A stretch of DNA of 7,968 bases from CBFGTJ01 sp965651815 (lineage in GTDB: Bacteria > Actinomycetota > Acidimicrobiia > Acidimicrobiales > Microtrichaceae). The stretch covers positions 1-7,968 of the forward strand of contig CBFGTJ010000147.1 in the NCBI GenBank assembly GCA_965651815.1, in the 5' to 3' direction. The translations under genes were made by a program, and so were the position numbers. Positions 6,343 through 7,968 of the stretch are shown here, one piece after another. Under the pieces are notes generated by a model. It saw only the letters and a list, made by a program, of their open reading frames with translations, did not search any database and was not told the origin of the DNA. Numbering within the stretch: the stretch's first letter is position 1; the number at the start of each line of letters is the position of its first letter.

Positions 6343-7968
6343 TTGAAGAAGCTCACAATCGCGCTGCTGGCGGCGATGCTGCTGGCCGCGGCTTGCGGTG
6401 GAGGCAGTGGTGAGAGCAGTTCGGGCGGGAACGGGGGTTCCGGCTCGAACGGTGAACCGCAACACGGGGGCACGTTGACCGTTCCCGTGCCTGCGGAGCC
6501 GCGGACGCTCGATCCGGGCCAGGAGCCGAACCTCTTCACCCAGACCGTGGCGATGCAGATGTTCGACACGCTGCTGCGCATCAACCCGGAAAAGCTGCCG
6601 GACGAGCGGGAGATCATCGGCTCGCTGGCGAGCGACTGGGAGATGAACGAGGACGCCACCGAGCTCCGCCTCACGCTCCGGGAGGGCGTGACGTGGCACG
6701 ACGGTGAGCCGTTCACCTCCGAGGACGTCAAGGTCACCCTGGAGCGGGCCCGCGACATGCCCGACGGGGTCGGCAGCGCCCAGGCGCAGGCGATCCTGAC
6801 CGGTGCGGAGATCGAGACGCCCAGCGACTACGAGGTGATCATCCGCTCCGAGGAGCCGAACCCCGTGCTGCCCCGCGGCCTGACGGCCCCGGCGCTGTCG
6901 GTCGTGCCGGCGCACCTGGTGGGTGACGACCCGCACGCGATCGAGAAGACCGCGATCGGCACCGGCCCGTTCAAGCTCGCCGAGTGGCGGACCGGCTCGG
7001 GCATCACCGTGGAGCGCAACGAGGACTACTGGGACGACCCGTACCCGTACCTCGACAAGATCGAGTTCCCGTTCATGCCGGACCTCAACAGCCGGACCTC
7101 GGCCTTCATCTCCGGCCAGTCCCAGCTGTCCGGCCAGGGCGTGATCATCCCCGCCGTCGAGTGGGACGTCCTCAGCCAGCAGGTGCAGGGCAAGCAGCTC
7201 TTCGAGCACGACGGCCCGGCGAAGTTCGTCGCCTTCTTCAACACCGAGAAGGAGCCCTTCGACGACCCCCGCGTGCGACAGGCGTTCGCCCTGGTGTCCG
7301 ACCAGCAGGTCCAGGGCAACCGGGCCTACGACGGCCACTTCGTGACCGGCACCTACGGCTTCTCGGTGGACAGCGAGTGGGCGCTGCCCGAGGACGAGCT
7401 GGCCGAGTTCCCGACCATCGCCGGCGTGACCGACGAGGACAAGGAAGCGGCACGCAAGCTGCTCGCCGAGGCGGGCTACCCGGACGGCCTCGAGGTCGAC
7501 TTCCTCGTGGGTGACGTGGACGTCTACGTGTCCCTGTCCGAGGTCTACGCCGCGCAGCTCGAGGAGATCGGCGTCAAGGCGAAGATGCGGGTCCTGCCGC
7601 TCGACACCGACGTCACCCCGATGCTCCGCAACGGCGAGTTCCAGATGTCGATGTCCGCTGCGACGGCACTCGTCGCGGACCCCTGCATCACGCTGAACGT
7701 CTACCGGACCGACGCGGTGGTGAACTTCTCGAACTACTCCAACCCGGAGTTCGACGAGGCGCACGAGACCGTCTGCACCTCCGCCGACGAGGAGACCCGC
7801 CACGAGGCGGCCCGCACCGCCCAGCGGATCCTCTTCGAGGAGACCCCCGCGGCGATCCTCGCGACGCCGCTGTTCATCCAGGGCGCCCGGCCCGAGGTCA
7901 AGGGCCTGACGCACCCGGGCCTCCTGCAGGAGAACCTGTGGCTGACCACGGTCTGGCTCGACGACTGA
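6343..7968 (+). CDS. ABC-transporter solute-binding lipoprotein, family 5 (DppA/OppA-like)
   Basis: A 541-residue extracytoplasmic binding protein, anchored to the membrane by lipid, that would deliver a peptide or other small solute to an ABC permease. The TTG start at 6343 is preceded by AGAGGGGG (6329-6336), 6 bases upstream. It gives an ideal lipoprotein signal: KK, a hydrophobic core, then LLAAAC with the lipidated Cys at residue 18. Residues 19-36 are a Gly/Ser/Asn linker. The mature domain begins HGGTLTVPVPAEPRTLDPG. It also shows LRLTLREGVTWHDGEPFTSEDV (around residues 108-129) and GTGPFKLAEWRTGSG...VERNEDYW (around 206-228), all characteristic of SBP_bac_5 proteins. The protein is complete, and its stop codon is the last triplet of the window. 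Permease and ATPase genes are not visible; they may follow downstream. Family members bind oligopeptides, dipeptides, nickel, sugars or aromatic compounds. Given the catabolic neighbours, a non-peptide ligand is plausible. Confidence 0.94.
   Translation: MKKLTIALLAAMLLAAACGGGSGESSSGGNGGSGSNGEPQHGGTLTVPVPAEPRTLDPGQEPNLFTQTVAMQMFDTLLRINPEKLPDEREIIGSLASDWEMNEDATELRLTLREGVTWHDGEPFTSEDVKVTLERARDMPDGVGSAQAQAILTGAEIETPSDYEVIIRSEEPNPVLPRGLTAPALSVVPAHLVGDDPHAIEKTAIGTGPFKLAEWRTGSGITVERNEDYWDDPYPYLDKIEFPFMPDLNSRTSAFISGQSQLSGQGVIIPAVEWDVLSQQVQGKQLFEHDGPAKFVAFFNTEKEPFDDPRVRQAFALVSDQQVQGNRAYDGHFVTGTYGFSVDSEWALPEDELAEFPTIAGVTDEDKEAARKLLAEAGYPDGLEVDFLVGDVDVYVSLSEVYAAQLEEIGVKAKMRVLPLDTDVTPMLRNGEFQMSMSAATALVADPCITLNVYRTDAVVNFSNYSNPEFDEAHETVCTSADEETRHEAARTAQRILFEETPAAILATPLFIQGARPEVKGLTHPGLLQENLWLTTVWLDD

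Noticed and set aside
4658..6346. Open plus-strand frame of 562 codons opposite the aldehyde dehydrogenase
   Set aside because: A shadow of the minus-strand gene, which has all its catalytic residues. The antisense product shows no family features.
6274..7914. Open minus-strand frame of 546 codons opposite the solute-binding protein
   Set aside because: Rich in Arg, Leu, Val and His without motifs. The plus strand has a complete lipoprotein with signal peptide.

Overview
The window is very GC-rich, with G or C at almost every third codon position. It carries GTG and TTG starts, 8-16 base gene overlaps and one apparently leaderless gene. Together these suggest an actinobacterium. The genus cannot be fixed from this sequence; Pseudonocardiales-like or a related high-GC lineage is only an impression. 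No RNA gene, CRISPR array, insertion sequence or phage gene was seen. All seven genes look chromosomal and metabolic.

Layout. (1) Positions 1-1660, plus strand: the C-terminal four-fifths of an AMP-forming acyl-CoA ligase, overlapped by a small SnoaL/NTF2-like protein gene. (2) Positions 1749-4288, plus strand: a beta-hydroxyacid dehydrogenase (3-hydroxyisobutyrate / tartronate-semialdehyde reductase family) overlapped by a second, complete acyl-CoA ligase. This pair has its own AT-rich promoter directly before the start codon. (3) Positions 4341-6151, minus strand: an NAD(P)-dependent aldehyde dehydrogenase followed 14 bases later by a 96-residue Dabb (dimeric alpha-beta barrel) protein. This pair converges on the ligase operon. 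(4) Positions 6343-7968, plus strand: a complete lipoprotein solute-binding protein of the DppA/OppA family, divergent from the aldehyde dehydrogenase. The window ends on its stop codon, so any permease genes would lie beyond it.

How the genes may work together (inference). The set looks like an uptake-and-degradation locus for a small organic compound. A binding protein captures the solute, an aldehyde dehydrogenase makes an acid, two CoA ligases activate acids, and a hydroxyacid dehydrogenase handles a hydroxyacid/semialdehyde pair. The SnoaL-like and Dabb proteins are small-fold enzymes or helpers of unknown role. The substrate cannot be read from the sequence.

The most interesting signal is non-coding. 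The AT-rich element before the dehydrogenase gene (1711-1741) and the one between the aldehyde dehydrogenase and binding-protein genes (6233-6263) align without gaps at 19 of 31 positions, including the -10 region. This suggests that separate transcription units in the locus share a promoter/operator and are co-regulated. No regulator gene lies in the window.
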